Shown here piece after piece: positions 9,401-21,100 of a stretch of DNA of 40,862 nt (positions are counted from its first letter, which is position 1; each line of letters opens with the position of its first letter). Position numbers and translations under genes: made by a program. Source of the stretch: Lysobacterales bacterium (GTDB lineage Bacteria > Pseudomonadota > Gammaproteobacteria > Xanthomonadales > SZUA-38); NCBI GenBank assembly GCA_030065125.1, contig JASJDM010000063.1, forward strand, positions 1 to 40,862. The letters run 5' to 3'. The notes beneath the pieces were generated by a model that saw only the letters and a list, made by a program, of their open reading frames with translations, was not told the DNA's origin and searched no databases.

Positions 9401-12116
9401 CCGCCCTTGCCTTTTCAAAAATCGGCTTGTCCACGTACTCGTAGTGGACCTCCCGGGCCATGTCCTCCAGCGCCATGTGCCGCCCCTGGCTGACCAGGAT
9501 CAGGCGGTCCAGGGCCTCGTGGGACGGGCCTTCCAGGTCCATGTCGGTTTTACCCACGGCGGCATGCAGATGCTCCAGCACCGCCATGACGGCGCCCAGC
9601 TGCTGACGCGTCCGGCTGTGGGACTTGTGCATCCACAGCAGGGCTTCGTCCAGCTCGCGGCTGGGGTCCAGGCTCATGACACCGTAGTGGGACAGGGCGT
9701 CGCGCAAATTCTCCACGAAGCTGGGCGGCAGCCCTTCACCGCGACCGTCCATGGCCCTCAGGTAGGTGTACAGGGACTCCTGGGGGCTGCGGCCGGTGGA
9801 CCCGGCCTGTCCGGGCTCCACCAGCGGGCGGGTCTCGGACATCACCAGCATGTCGGCAAACGCGGACAGCAGTTCATTCTCGGCTTCCATCACCTCGGTT
9901 TCGCCAAAGGGGACCGACGGCCGGGATTCCTGATATTCCTTCATGCGACGGCCAGCCGTCTCGGCATCCACGTCGTAACCCAGCACCTGGTAGCGCAGTT
10001 CCTGCAGGGCGCGCAGACAGCGGGCCCGGGGGACGTCCTGGTCGGCCTGGCTGGCCGGCAGGCTGGCAAAATCCAGCTTGCTGGCGGCCTGACTGTCCTG
10101 GTCCTCGGCAGCCGGTTTCAGGCGCACCAGGGCGGAACCGGCGTCCACCTGCTCATTGCGGCTGACTTCGATGGCGGCCACGGCGCCGGCCACGGGGGCG
10201 GTCACCCGCATCTCCATCTTCATGGCTTCCAGCACCAGCAGGGTGTCACCCTTGGCCACGGTCTGGCCGGGCTCGGTGTTGATGGACACCACTACTGCGG
10301 GCGACGGCGCCCGCACCATGCCCGAGTCGTCCCGGGAGACCCGGTGGGGCATGCCATTGATTTCTATGAGGAAATCGAAACCGTCTATGACGCTCAGCGC
10401 GCGGTGAGTCTCGTCGCCGATGCTCAGGCGGCGCTCGAACCGGCTGAGGGATTCGGTCAGGATGCGCAGCTTGCGCCCGTCCACGTCCACGGCGTAGCGA
10501 CCGTCGCCAAAGCGAAACACCTTAAGCTTGTAGACGGTACCGCCGTGGCGCAGCTCGGTCTTGACGCCCAGCTCCGGGCTGACCTTGGGGCGGCCCCGGG
10601 CGGCGGTGGCAAAAAACAGCTTGCGCTGGCCTTCAAATTCTTCTTCGTAGACCTGGATGGCGGCCAGGCACACCGCCAGCTCGCCGTGCTCCCGGGTCTG
10701 GTCCCAGCTGGACGGCGGACTGCGGTCCAGCCAGCCCACGTCGGCGCTGCCGGAAAGCACTTCGGGCATGCCCAGCAGGTCGAACAGGAATGCCCGGTTG
10801 GTGGTGCCGCCACGGATCACCACGGCCAGCTCGCTCAAGGCTCTTCTTAACCTCGCAATCGCTTCGTTGCGGTCTTTACCGTGAGCAATAATTTTCGCGA
10901 TCATGGAATCGAATTCCGACGGAATCCGGTCGCCCAGCTCCACGCCGGTGTCGATCCGGATGCCGGCGCCGGTGGGCAGGCGCATCAGCTCGATCAGCCC
11001 CGGAGCGGGGGCAAAGTCCTTGTCCGGATCTTCGGCATTCAGGCGGATCTCGATGGCCACACCGCGTTTTTTCGGTGCGTCACCCTCCAGCTTGCCGCCC
11101 CGGGCCACGTGGATCTGCAGCTTGACCAGGTCGGTGTCGGTGCTGACCTCGGTGACGGGGTGTTCCACCTGCAGGCGGGCATTGACTTCCATAAACGCAA
11201 ACGACTGGTCCTTCATGTCGTACAGGAACTCCACAGTGCCGGCATTGTGGTAGCCGGCTTCCTTGCACAACCGGGCCGCGGCCTGCTTGATGTCTTCTTC
11301 CTGCTGGTCGGTCAGCACCGGTGAGGACGATTCCTCGATCAGTTTCTGGTTGCGGCGCTGGATGGAGCAGTCGCGGATACCCACGGGCCAGACGGTGCCG
11401 TGCTTGTCGGCAATGACCTGGACCTCGATATGCCGGGCGCCCTCCACCAGGTACTCCATAAACATGGTGTCGTTGCCGAAACCTTTAAGGGCCTCCTGGG
11501 CAGCTTCTTTGTAGTTGACCTCAAGCTCGTCCATGGAGCGGATGGCGCGAATGCCGCGGCCGCCGCCGCCGGCAGTGGCTTTCACCATCAGCGGCAAGCC
11601 GATGCGCTTGGCGTGCTCCCGGGCTTCAGCCACGGAATTGACCGGTCCGTCGGACCAGGGCGCAACCGGCACCCCGGCTTTTTCGGCAATCTGCTTGGAG
11701 GTGATCTTGTCACCCAGCAGTCGCATGGTGTCGCCGCTGGGGCCGATGAAATTGATACCCAGCTTGGCGCACAGATCGGCAAAAGGCGGATGTTCCGATA
11801 CGAAACCCCAGCCCACCCAGACGGCGTCAGCCTCGGCTTCCAGCAGCACCCGCTCCAGGCCGTCATAGTCGAGATAGGCGTTCTTGCGCTGGCCGTCCTT
11901 AGGGTCCAGGAAGCTGGCCGGCCCCAGCAGGAAAGCCTCGTCGGCTTCGCGCACGAACATGGCGGTGCGCTCGGGCTCGGTGTAGATGGCCAGGGTCTTC
12001 AGGTCGAGATTGTTCTCCCGGTTGTACTCCCGCACCGCGTGAATCAGGCGCATGGCTGACTCTCCGCGGTTGACAATAGCGATACGGCTGAAGTTTTCCG
12101 TGACTTGTTGGCTCAC
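6495..12116 (-). CDS. Single-chain multidomain acetyl/acyl-CoA carboxylase (BC-BCCP-central-CT)
   Basis: A 1873-residue protein carrying in one chain what bacteria usually divide among AccA, B, C and D. It starts at a GTG with GAGGGG upstream. Residues ~10-480 are biotin carboxylase: the ATP-binding Gly loop KATAGGGGRG lies near 180 and the catalytic EVNARLQVEHPVTE near 310-325. The biotinyl domain has EAMKMEMRV with biotin Lys633. Residues ~700-1280 are a long central region like that of eukaryotic ACC. From ~1290 to the end lie fused beta and alpha carboxyltransferase halves (GSLAEPECSRI, SAEDNFGIGGYDRIMG, NLSGFDGSPES, GRYHGGAFVVF). It is somewhat shorter than eukaryotic ACC (about 2200 or more). 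Placed between a polyketide-type synthase and a phosphopantetheinyl transferase, it most likely makes malonyl-CoA or a substituted malonyl-CoA for that synthase. Acyl preference cannot be read from sequence. Confidence 0.93.
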   Translation of the reverse strand: MSQQVTENFSRIAIVNRGESAMRLIHAVREYNRENNLDLKTLAIYTEPERTAMFVREADEAFLLGPASFLDPKDGQRKNAYLDYDGLERVLLEAEADAVWVGWGFVSEHPPFADLCAKLGINFIGPSGDTMRLLGDKITSKQIAEKAGVPVAPWSDGPVNSVAEAREHAKRIGLPLMVKATAGGGGRGIRAIRSMDELEVNYKEAAQEALKGFGNDTMFMEYLVEGARHIEVQVIADKHGTVWPVGIRDCSIQRRNQKLIEESSSPVLTDQQEEDIKQAAARLCKEAGYHNAGTVEFLYDMKDQSFAFMEVNARLQVEHPVTEVSTDTDLVKLQIHVARGGKLEGDAPKKRGVAIEIRLNAEDPDKDFAPAPGLIELMRLPTGAGIRIDTGVELGDRIPSEFDSMIAKIIAHGKDRNEAIARLRRALSELAVVIRGGTTNRAFLFDLLGMPEVLSGSADVGWLDRSPPSSWDQTREHGELAVCLAAIQVYEEEFEGQRKLFFATAARGRPKVSPELGVKTELRHGGTVYKLKVFRFGDGRYAVDVDGRKLRILTESLSRFERRLSIGDETHRALSVIDGFDFLIEINGMPHRVSRDDSGMVRAPSPAVVVSINTEPGQTVAKGDTLLVLEAMKMEMRVTAPVAGAVAAIEVSRNEQVDAGSALVRLKPAAEDQDSQAASKLDFASLPASQADQDVPRARCLRALQELRYQVLGYDVDAETAGRRMKEYQESRPSVPFGETEVMEAENELLSAFADMLVMSETRPLVEPGQAGSTGRSPQESLYTYLRAMDGRGEGLPPSFVENLRDALSHYGVMSLDPSRELDEALLWMHKSHSRTRQQLGAVMAVLEHLHAAVGKTDMDLEGPSHEALDRLILVSQGRHMALEDMAREVHYEYVDKPIFEKARAEAYAQAEADIDALCEADDDATRAACIDKVVQNTQPLMTLISRRIVEAEPTQRGPLLECLTRRYYRIRDLENVQVHNGGERPVASAEYDHDNTRIHLITAHGNYEDIAAVGEAISPLLSAVPEEHDVVLDLYLHRTEPEAGEEDTQRQVLNAVESMHFPRKIRRLVAAVRVPGAGLGTTGQRFFTLRHGDDGYFEDTVYRGLHPMMAKRLHLWRLGNFELERLPSGEDIYLFRGVARDNPRDERLFAIAEVRDITQVRDEDGNLRGVPHFERMYSEAAAGIRLFQSHRPVRGRLHWNRMLLYVWPEMDLSMDDLDFLMHKMSPSSAGLGLEKLVVPVRIPDPESGRLLNRVVEVSGGAAGQAPALDIKEVSDAPLVSLDPYRQTVVKMRARKLHYPYELVDMLTPSGDRRSAFPPGHFVEHDFDENGHLVAVYREVGENKANVVVGVITNNTEKFPEGMSRVIILGDPSGGMGSLAEPECSRICAALDLAETMKVPVEWFAVSAGAKIAMDSGTENMDWTAKVLRRIIEFTQDGGECNIVVHGINVGAQSYWNAEATMLMHTKGILIMTADGSMVLTGKQALDYAGSVSAEDNFGIGGYDRIMGPNGQAQYWAANIEQAAQILFRHYDHTYNHGSRFPRSFSSTDPVDRSINDYPYGSGHGGAEFRTVGEVFSDETNPGRKKPFAVRPIMHAAVDQDRPPLERWSAWRDGEVGVIWDAHLGGQPVCMIGMESHTRLRAGMVPADGPDRWTAGTLFPQSSRKIARAINAASGNRPLVVLANLSGFDGSPESLRNWQLEYGAEIGRAVVNFEGPVVFCVIGRYHGGAFVVFSKALNENMEVAALDGAFASVIGGAPAAGVVFVREVRKQTDTDPRVSKLAEALKTAEGADRARVRAEYEEVRKAVLMEKRGELAAEFDRIHSVQRAMDVGSVDRIIKPAELRPYLIDAVQRRMELELAELQAPVPAAAANE

Positions 12117-12143
12117 TTTTTATCCCCTCGAGGGTTCGGGAGG

Positions 12144-12166
12144 GGGCGGAGGGTCTGCCTCCGCCC
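12144..12166 (-). other. Intercistronic GC-rich hairpin before carboxylase gene
   Basis: GGGCGGAGG (12144-12152) pairs perfectly with CCTCCGCCC (12158-12166) around a 5-nt loop, in the 66-nt gap between the synthase stop and the carboxylase GTG. No U-run follows, so it may tune message stability or partial read-through rather than terminate. A related but weaker hairpin lies upstream of the synthase gene. Confidence 0.5.
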
Positions 12167-12182
12167 TGCACTCTCCTGGCGC

Positions 12183-15100
12183 TCAGGCGCCGATAACGGA
12201 TTGAATGGGTTTAATGTCTTCCGCGGCGACCATGCCGGGAATTTCAACGGTCTGGTAGCCGATGAGCTGCAGGTAAACATTGCCTGACTCATCCACTACG
12301 TCGGCGTCGAAGCCCTCGCCATTCTGGGTCACCACTGCAAACAGCCCGTCTGCCTTGGCCGGATCCACCGGGGCATGACGAAGCACCTTGCCGATGCCGG
12401 CCGGCAGGCCGAAACGCTCGGCCAGGCCCAGCTCGCTCATGCCGGCGGTCTGGAAGCACAGCTCGATCAGGCGCGGTGAGATGCTCAGAGGCCGATCTTC
12501 CGGCGAGTGGTTGGCCGGGATGTCCGCCTTGAACTGGCCGATGACCGAGCCATTGCCGTCGGTCCAGGCGCCGTCCAGCACCTGGTAGGCCGGGCCGTGG
12601 AAGTAGACCTTGTACACCGCTTCGCTGCCCAGCACTTCACCCTTGGCCTTTGCCGGGGCGTCCACCTGCCGGCCATCCAGGTCGGCCTTGGACAGCCGGA
12701 CCCTGGCCACGAAGTGAGTGGTGACCTGGGGCTGGTCGCTGGTGGGCAGCATGCGGCTGCCGCTCAGACTGCAATGGGCCACCAGGTCGTCGCCATCGGG
12801 CTTGAAGGCCGCCGTCAGGCGCACTGTGCGCGGCTCGTTGCGGTAGAACTTGAACGGTGCCAGGAACTGAACGTCCTCTTCCGCCACCACCTGCCATTCG
12901 GGCAGCAGCAGCGTGGTCAGCTCCGCGAATGACTCCAGGCCCATCACCCCCGGCAGTACCGGGGTGCCGTCGATCTGGTGATCGAACAGGAAGGGCTGCA
13001 CCAGGGGATCCAGCTCGGTTTCCACCACCAGGCCTTCGTAGGGCGAGAAGCCCACCACCCGGCCGATCATGGGCCCGCAGCTCTCGGTGTCGATGGCCTC
13101 TAAGCCACCTTCCTTCGACGCCGTCAGGATCCCCAGGCGCTGGCCAATGACGATCTCACTGGCCGGCACACCCGCGGTGATTTCCCGGCGGATAATGGGA
13201 ATCCCGGCGGCCGGCGGCAGCATGTCGATGCCGGCGAATTCCATCATTTTCGGGATGGAACCCCGGCTGGCCATGCCGATGTCGGCCCAGGCGGTCCAGT
13301 CGATGGCCAGACCAGCACAATCCTCCCGGCTGTTGCGGAAGCTGGAGGTGTACTTGCACAGCAGGTCGTTGGCCGCCGAGTAGTCGGTCTGGCCGCCGTT
13401 GCCGAAGCGCCCGGCCACCGAGGAGAACACTACCGCCGATTTCAGCGGGGTGTCACCGAGGGCCTTGAGCAGGTTGAACCAGCCGTCCGACTTCACGTCC
13501 AGCACCAGGTCGAACTCCTGGGGCGGCTTGTCGTCGATGAAGTGGCTGATCTCCAGCCCGGCCGCGTGCAGCAGCACATCCACCTGCTCGTGCTCTGCGG
13601 TGATGGCGTCCACCGCGGCGCTGACGGCGTCAGCGTCAGTCAGATTGACCGAGTGATACACCGCCTTGCCGCCGGCCTGCTCCACCGCCTCGATGGCGGC
13701 CAGGGCGGCCTGCAGGCGTTCCAGCCCGGCCAGCTGCTTCTCGATCACCGCCGGGGTGGCTTTCTTGCCTTCGGCCTTGAGCCGCTCGAACAGGGTCATC
13801 TTCAGCCCGTCGCGATCCTGGATGAAGGCTTTCAGGTCTTCGTCCTCGGGATCCGGCCTGGGCGTCAGGTCCAGCAGGTGGAAGGTGGCGCCGGAGGCTT
13901 CGGCCATGTCGGCGACAATGGCCGACACGATGCTGCCGGCAGCGCCGGTGACCACCACGACCGAGTCCCTGGTGAGCTCGTTCACGCTCAGGTCGGTGGG
14001 CGCGTCCTGGATATCCAGGCCCACGGTCCAGCGGCCTGCGCGGTCCCAGCCAACCTCGACCACACCGGCATCCCGCTCGGTCTCCGCCATCAGGCGGTCG
14101 GCCAGGGGTGCTTTCTTGCGGCCGGCGGGGAAGTCCACCACCTTGCACAGCACCTCGTCGCGCTCCCGCTTGAAGGCCTTGACGAAGCCGCAGACCGCGC
14201 CACCCATGGGGTTGCGGGCGCCAGACTCATCGTAGCCGTGGCGGCCGCCCAGGCGGGTGGCCGCGATGAGGAAGCGGCCTTCGCCTTTGATGGACGGCGA
14301 CAGGGCACGCATGGTGGTGTAGAGCAGCTTGGCCCGGATCCGCAGGTTCTCCCGCCAGTCGTCCAGGCTCATGTCGCTGATGCCGCCCTCGGCATCCAGC
14401 GCCGGCAGCCAGTAGACGCCGTGGATGTCGCCATCGGCCAACCAGGCTTCCAGCTGCTGGGTCAGATCATCGGCGGCAGGAGTGCCTTCAATGGTCAGTA
14501 CATCAACGCCTTTTTTCTCCAGCCGGGAGGCCAGGGATTTGCCCACACCGCCGTGGTCGGGCATCAGCACCACCCGGGTGCCCTCACCCAGCTCGATGCC
14601 GGTGGACTCAAAAGCGTCCAGCTCGGGCCGCCAGACCGCCATGGGCACCCGGCGGGGCACCGCGTTGGCCGCGTCCATGTCGCCCTTGGGGATTTCAACG
14701 TGAACCGTTTCGGACGGCTTCGCCGCACTGGGTGCAGCCTCGCCGGCCCCGCCCTCCGCGAGGTCGGGACGCTTCTCCTTGAAGAAGCCGATGACGTGGT
14801 TCAGGGTCGGGTAATCCCGCAGCTGCAGGTCCGGATCCCGTTCGACGCCGAAGCTCTCGCGGATCTTGGCGAACATCTCAGCCTGCTTGACCGTGTCGAT
14901 GCCGAGGTCGGCTTCCAGGTCCAGCTCAAAGTCGAGCATGTCCTCGGGGTAGCCGGTGGTTTCCGCCACCACGGCGAGGACCTGGGCCTTCACCGCATCT
15001 GTGGCGGCGTCGGTGTCCTCGGCGGGTGCCGCGGCTGGTTCAGCCGGTGCGGCCGCCGGTTCTGCCGGTGACGCCGCGGGCGCCGGCGCAGCGCCGGACA

Positions 15101-18100
15101 CCAGGTCGGGACGCTTCTCTTCGAAGAAGGCGATCACGTGGTTCAGGGTCGGATAGTCCCTGAGCTGCAGGTCGGGATCCCGCTCCACGTCGAAGCGTTC
15201 GCGAATGGCGGCGAACATTTCGGCCTGCTTGACGGTATCAACGCCAAGGTCGGCCTCCAGGTCGAGATCAAAGTCCAGCATGTCTTCGGGATAGCCGGTG
15301 GTTTCGGCGACAACCTCCAGCACCTGGGCCCTGATGGCATCAGAGCCGCCGTCGCTGCCTGGAATGGCCGCGGCTGGGGTTGGTGCAGCCGGAGGTGCCG
15401 CTTGTGTCGCCGGCGCGTGGGGCGCCGGGGCCGCGGCCACCAGGTCAGGTCGTTTCTCCTCGAAGAATGAAATCACGTGATTCAGGGTGGGATAGTCCCT
15501 GAGCTGCAGGTCGGGATCCCGCTCCACGTCGAAGCTCTCGCGGATGGCGGCGAACATCTCGGCCTGCTTGACGGTGTCGACGCCGAGGTCGGCTTCCAGG
15601 TCCAGGTCGAAGTCGAGCATATCCTCGGGATAACCGGTGGTTTCAGCCACGACTTTCAGAACCTGGGCCCTGATTGCGTCAGATCCGGCATCGCTGCCGC
15701 TGGCGGTCGGAGCTGGCTCCGGCGCCGGGGCGGCCGCGGGAGCTGGCGCTGGCTGCGGCGGAGGCGCCACAGCAGCCGCCTGGGCCGCGGATTGAGCGGC
15801 AGACGCCGCAGCGGCTTCCTGGGCCAGGTCGGGCCGCTTGTCCTTCACGAACTTGGCCACGTGACCCAGGGTGGGGAAATCCCGCAGCTGCAGGTTTTCG
15901 TCCCGGGGGATGTCGTAGGCGCCGCGAATGGTGGCGAATACCTCGGCCTGCTTGACCGTGTCGATCCCCAGGTCGGCTTCCATGTCCAGCTCGGGATCCA
16001 GCATGTCAGCGGGATAGCCGGTCTTCTCGGCTACCAGCTCGATGACCTTTTGCTCGATGGAGTCACCCACCGGCGCTTCAGCGGCCGGGGCCGGCGCTGT
16101 TTCAGGCGCCGCGGTTGCTGGAGCTGCCGCAGGTGCCGGCGCTGCCGCTTCCGGAGCGGGCAGATCGGGACGGCGGTCCCGCACGAAGCCCACCACGTGC
16201 TGCAGGGTCGGGAAATCCCGCAGGGCCAGGTTCTCATCCCGGGGGATGTCGTAGACGCCGCGGATGGCGGCAAACACTTCCGCCTGCTTGACGGTGTCGA
16301 TGCCGAGATCCGCCTCCAGGTCCAGCTCCATGTCCAGCATGTCCTTGGGATAGCCGGTGGATTCAGCCACTACCCTCAACACCTCGGTGGCCACGGGGTC
16401 TTCCACCGCAGCAGCCACGGGCTCCGGGGCTGGCGGAGCGGGCTCAGCGACCGGCTGGGCCGCCGGCTGCGGAGTCGGGGCAGCCGCCGCAGGGGCCGCG
16501 ACGGGCTGAGGAACCGGCTGGGGAGCAGGCGCCGCAGCGGGTTGCGCCGCTGGCTGAACCGCCTGCTGGGCGGCGGGCTTTGCAAAAGCAGCCGCCGGGC
16601 CCTGATCCTTGATGCGCAGACGGCGCTGGACCACTTCCACCTCGGACTTGGGATAGCCGCTCGCTTCGCTCAGCCACTGCTTCCAGGCCTCGTGATCCAC
16701 GCGGTAGTGGAAGCCCAGTTCATGGGCACCGCGGCGGCGGCCATCGGGGGACGGCACGGCGCGGGTCAGGCTCATGGCAATCTGGGAGCCGAAGCCGGCG
16801 CCCAGGCGCAGGGCGTACTGCACCGGATATGATCCACCGCGGGACAGGTTGAGTTCACCCAGCTCGGGGTCGGGCTCCTTGTAGTTGGCCACGGGCGGAA
16901 CCAGGCCGGTTTCCAGGGCTTTGAGAGACACCACGTCTTCCAGGCCCGCGCCCATGGCGTGGCCGGTGAAGCCCTTGGTATTGGTGATTACCACCCGGTC
17001 GGCCATGGGGCCAAACACCGAGCGCAGGGCGTGGATTTCAGCCGATGCGCTGCCGCCCCGGGCCGGGGTGTAGGTTTCGTGGGACATGAACAGCGCCTTG
17101 GGCGCAATTTCTTCCCGGCGAATGCCGTGGCGGGTTTCGACACCGGACACCAGGTCTTCCATCAGGCCCGCAATGTGGTTGATATCCAGCCGGGTACCGT
17201 GAAAGGCACTGTTGGCGGTGACCGCCCCCAGCAGTTCGGCAATGGGCGTCACGCCCCGTTCCCGGGCAGAATCCGGTGATTCCACCACGATGGCGGCGGC
17301 GCCGGCACCCATGATCATGCCGTGACGGCGCTTGTCGAAGGGCAGCGCGGCCTTTTCCACCTGTTCGTCGGTGGCCGCAGCACCACTGGCCAGGAATCCG
17401 GAGCCGATCCACTCGGCCAGGTTGTCGGAGCTGACGTTGTCGGCGGACACCACGATGACCCGGCGGCAGCGGCCGTTTCTGATCCAGTCTTCGGCCAGGG
17501 CGACGGCCTGGGTGGTGCTGGCGCAGGCGCCGTTGACCTGGGTGTTGGGGCCACGGGCGCCGATTTCCTCGGCGAACTGGGAGTGGCCCATGGACAGGAT
17601 CTTGAAGATGAAGCGGCGGTCGAAGTTGTACTGGTCGCGATTGACCAGGCCGTTCAGTTCGTCGATGCGCCGATCGACTTCGTCCAGCATGGTGGCGGAA
17701 CCGTTGCCCCCACCATGACCTTGTGTCTCCAACCAGGTCTTCAGTTCGGTCAGTGCCTGGCGCTGCTCGCGCAGGCCGTGATCCTCGTAGTACTTCTCCA
17801 TCTCGCCGGCAAATGCGTCATAGCCGGGGAATGCCGAGCCAAAGATAATGCCGGTGTCGTCCCGCATATTGTCGGGCAGGCGCCAGCGGTCGGGCAGCTT
17901 GGTGCCCTTGGTGGTGGTCTTGTAGGCCTGCACCAGGGGGATGCCGGCATCGCGCAGGGCATCAAAGCCTGCCGCCATGGCCATGGCGGTGGTGGAGTCC
18001 ATTGCGGACGCACGTCCGGGGTCCACCCCGTACTCTTCGTCCAGCTCGAACTGACCCAGACGTCCGGCCAGTTTGACCACGTCCTCGGGCTTGTCGATGG

Positions 18101-21100
18101 TCTCGAAGGTCGGATCGGAGTCCTCCCGCTTGACCAGGCGGGTGATGTGCTTGTCCACCATGGCATTGCGCAGCCGGTGGGGAATGGCGTCGATGAATTG
18201 CTCGCCGTGCAGGATTCGACCCACGTTGGCGTCGTCAAACACCTTGGGTGTGCCGGGCAGACCGAGGCCTGCGCCGGTGATCACCAACGGCTGGTCGCTG
18301 CCCACGCCGCCGGCCACGCCGGAAGCCTTGGACATGAAGTCGGAGAACATCCGGCCCAGCTGCTCGTAGCGGCTGTTGCCGGCAGCCGGCGGAACCGTCA
18401 TAGCTGGCAGTGCAGCGGACGCGGCGCTTGCCGCCGCTGCTGCGACTGAAGGTTGCACTGTGGGCTGCGCAGCCACTGGTGCCGGCGCTTCCGCGGCCGG
18501 ATGGGCTGACTGAGGTGCCGAGGCCGGCAAACGGCCGGTGCCGAGGCCGGCGGCGTACACGCCACACAGGGCCTGGTTCAGGGACGCCACGCCGCCCACT
18601 TTCGGGTGGTTGGTGCACAGGCTGTGGAAGCCGTCTTTGCCTTTCAGAACGTCTTCGGCAAATCCCTGCAGGGCGCGCTTGGCGCCCACTTCAATGAACA
18701 CCCGGGCGCCTGCGTCGTAGAGGCTCTCCAGACCCTTGACAAACTGCACCGGTGAAGCAACCTGGCGCGCCATGGCGTCCACCATGGCGTCGTGGGCTTC
18801 GGGGTAGAAGTCCCCGGTCACGTTGCTGATGGTGGGAATCTTCGGCGCCTGGATGTGGATGCGTTCCAGCACCTTGCGCAGGGGTTCACTGGCCGGCGCC
18901 ACGATGGAGGTGTGGAAGGCATGGCTGACCGGGATCTCCCGGGCGTCGATACCCTGCTCCGTCAGTGACTTCATCAGGGCTTCCACCGCCTCGGTGGCAC
19001 CGCCGATGACGGCCTGGTGATTGCTGTTGATGTTGGCGATGACCACGTATCCCTCGGCCGCGGCCACGGCCCGCTGAACGTCTTCCAGGGGAGCGAACAC
19101 AGCGGCCATCTTGCCATTGTCGTCCACCGACACGTGGGCCATCTCTCGACCCCGGGCGCTTACTGCCTCCAATGCATCCGCAAAGGTCATGGCGCCGGAG
19201 GCCACCAGGGCAGCGTATTCCCCCAGGCTGTGACCCATCACCATATCCGGCTCAACCCCGTAGGCCTTCAGCATGCGGGTCAGGGCCACGTCCACGGTCA
19301 GGACCGCGGGCTGGGTGATTTCGGTCTGCTTGAGGGCGTGGGCCGCCTGTTTCATGGCGGCTTCGTCGTCGGAGTCCACGAAGATAAAGTCCGTGAGTTT
19401 TTTGCCCAGCAGGGGCTCCATCACCTTGTCAGCCTCGTCAAAGGTCTGCTTGACGATGGGATCCAGGTCGGACAGGTCGCGCAGCATGTTGACGTACTGG
19501 GATCCCTGGCCGGGGAACAGGAAAGCCACTTTGGGTTTGGCGCCGCTGCCACGGTAGATACCCCGGGGTCCCAGGGCCTTCCAGACGTGGTCGGTGTCTT
19601 TGTCCATGGCCTTCAGGGCCAGGTCGATCTTGCTGCTGAGGTCCTTGGGATCCTTGAAATCGATGGCCAACCGCTCGCTCCTGTCCAGGTATTCCTGGGC
19701 GGGGGCCAGGTGGGCCGGAGGTTTGCTGGCTTCGGCATTGGCTTTCAGCTCACGCAACTCCATGGACAGGTCAGACTTGTGCTCACCACCCAGCAGCACC
19801 GCGCCACGGGGCGGCTTCTTGGCTTCCAGGCTGCCGGCGCCGTTGCCGCCCCCCAGGCCACCATTCGCGCCCGTGGACACGGAGTAAAACGGACGTTCCG
19901 TAGTCAGCCGTCCGGGAATATGCTCCTCCAGCACCGCGTGGAAGTTGGTGCCGCCAAAACCAAACGCGCTGACCGCTGCACGGCGTACGCCGCATTCCGG
20001 CTTTTCCCAGTCCTTCAATTCGGTGTTGACGTAAAACGGCGAATGCTCAAAGTCGATCTTGGGGTTGCGCTCGGCACAGTTCAGGCTGGGCGGCAGCACC
20101 TTTTCATCCAGCGCCAGGGCGGCTTTCAGCATGCCGGCGGCGCCGGCGGCGCCTTTCAGGTGGCCGATGTTGGATTTGACCGATCCCAGGGCGATGGTGT
20201 TGGGCTGGGCCGCACCGGCGCCAGAGAACACGTCGATCAGGCTCTGGACTTCCACCACGTCCCCGACCGCAGTTGAAGTGCCGTGGCCTTCCACCATGGT
20301 GGCGGTAGACGGCGACTCGCCGGCATTTTCCCAGGCGCGCTGGACGGCCAGCTTCTGTCCCACGGGATTGGGCGCAGTGATACCTTTGCCCTTGCCGTCG
20401 CTGGAACCACCCATGCCGCGGATGACGGCGTAGATGTGGTCGCCGTCTCGCTCGGCGTCAGCCAGCCGCTTGAGCAGGAACAGGGCAGCCCCTTCACCCA
20501 TGACAAAACCGTCGGCGCCGTTGGCATAAGGCCGGGTGCCGGTAGCGGACAGCGCACCGATCTTGCAGAACTTGACGTAGGTAGCGGCGCCCATGTTGCG
20601 GTCAATACCACCGGTGATGACGGCGTCGTAGTCGTGCTCTTCCAGGCCTTCGATGGCGGCGGTCATGGCAGCCATGGCCGAGGCGCAGGCAGCGTCCACC
20701 ACGAAGTTAGGGCCGTGCAGGTTGAACAGGTTGGCGATGCGGCCGGCCATGACGTTGGCCAGTTCGCCGGGCATGGTGTCTTCCGTGATGTCCGGAATCC
20801 AGTCCCGCACCCGCGCTTGAGTCTCCGCAATGATCTTCTGCTGCACGTCTTCGGGCAGGGCGTCAAAGCTGGGCGCCTTGTCCAGTTCCCGGGCGAATTC
20901 CGGGAAGTTGACCCGCAGGGCGGTCAGGTAATGCTTTTCGCCGGCCATGGCGTTGCCGAGGATGACCGCGGTCCGATCGGGGTCGAGTTTCCTCTCCGGG
21001 TAGCCAAAGTCTGCCAGTACCGCACGGGTGCAGTTCACCGCCCAGCGCTGGGCTTCGTCCATGGCGTCACCGACCTTGGGCGGAATGGGCAGCCGCCAGC

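Noticed and set aside
9177..10850. 557-residue plus-strand open frame opposite the carboxylase gene
   Set aside because: It is His/Gln/Gly-rich with no domain, and the minus strand encodes an intact biotin carboxylase and biotinyl region.
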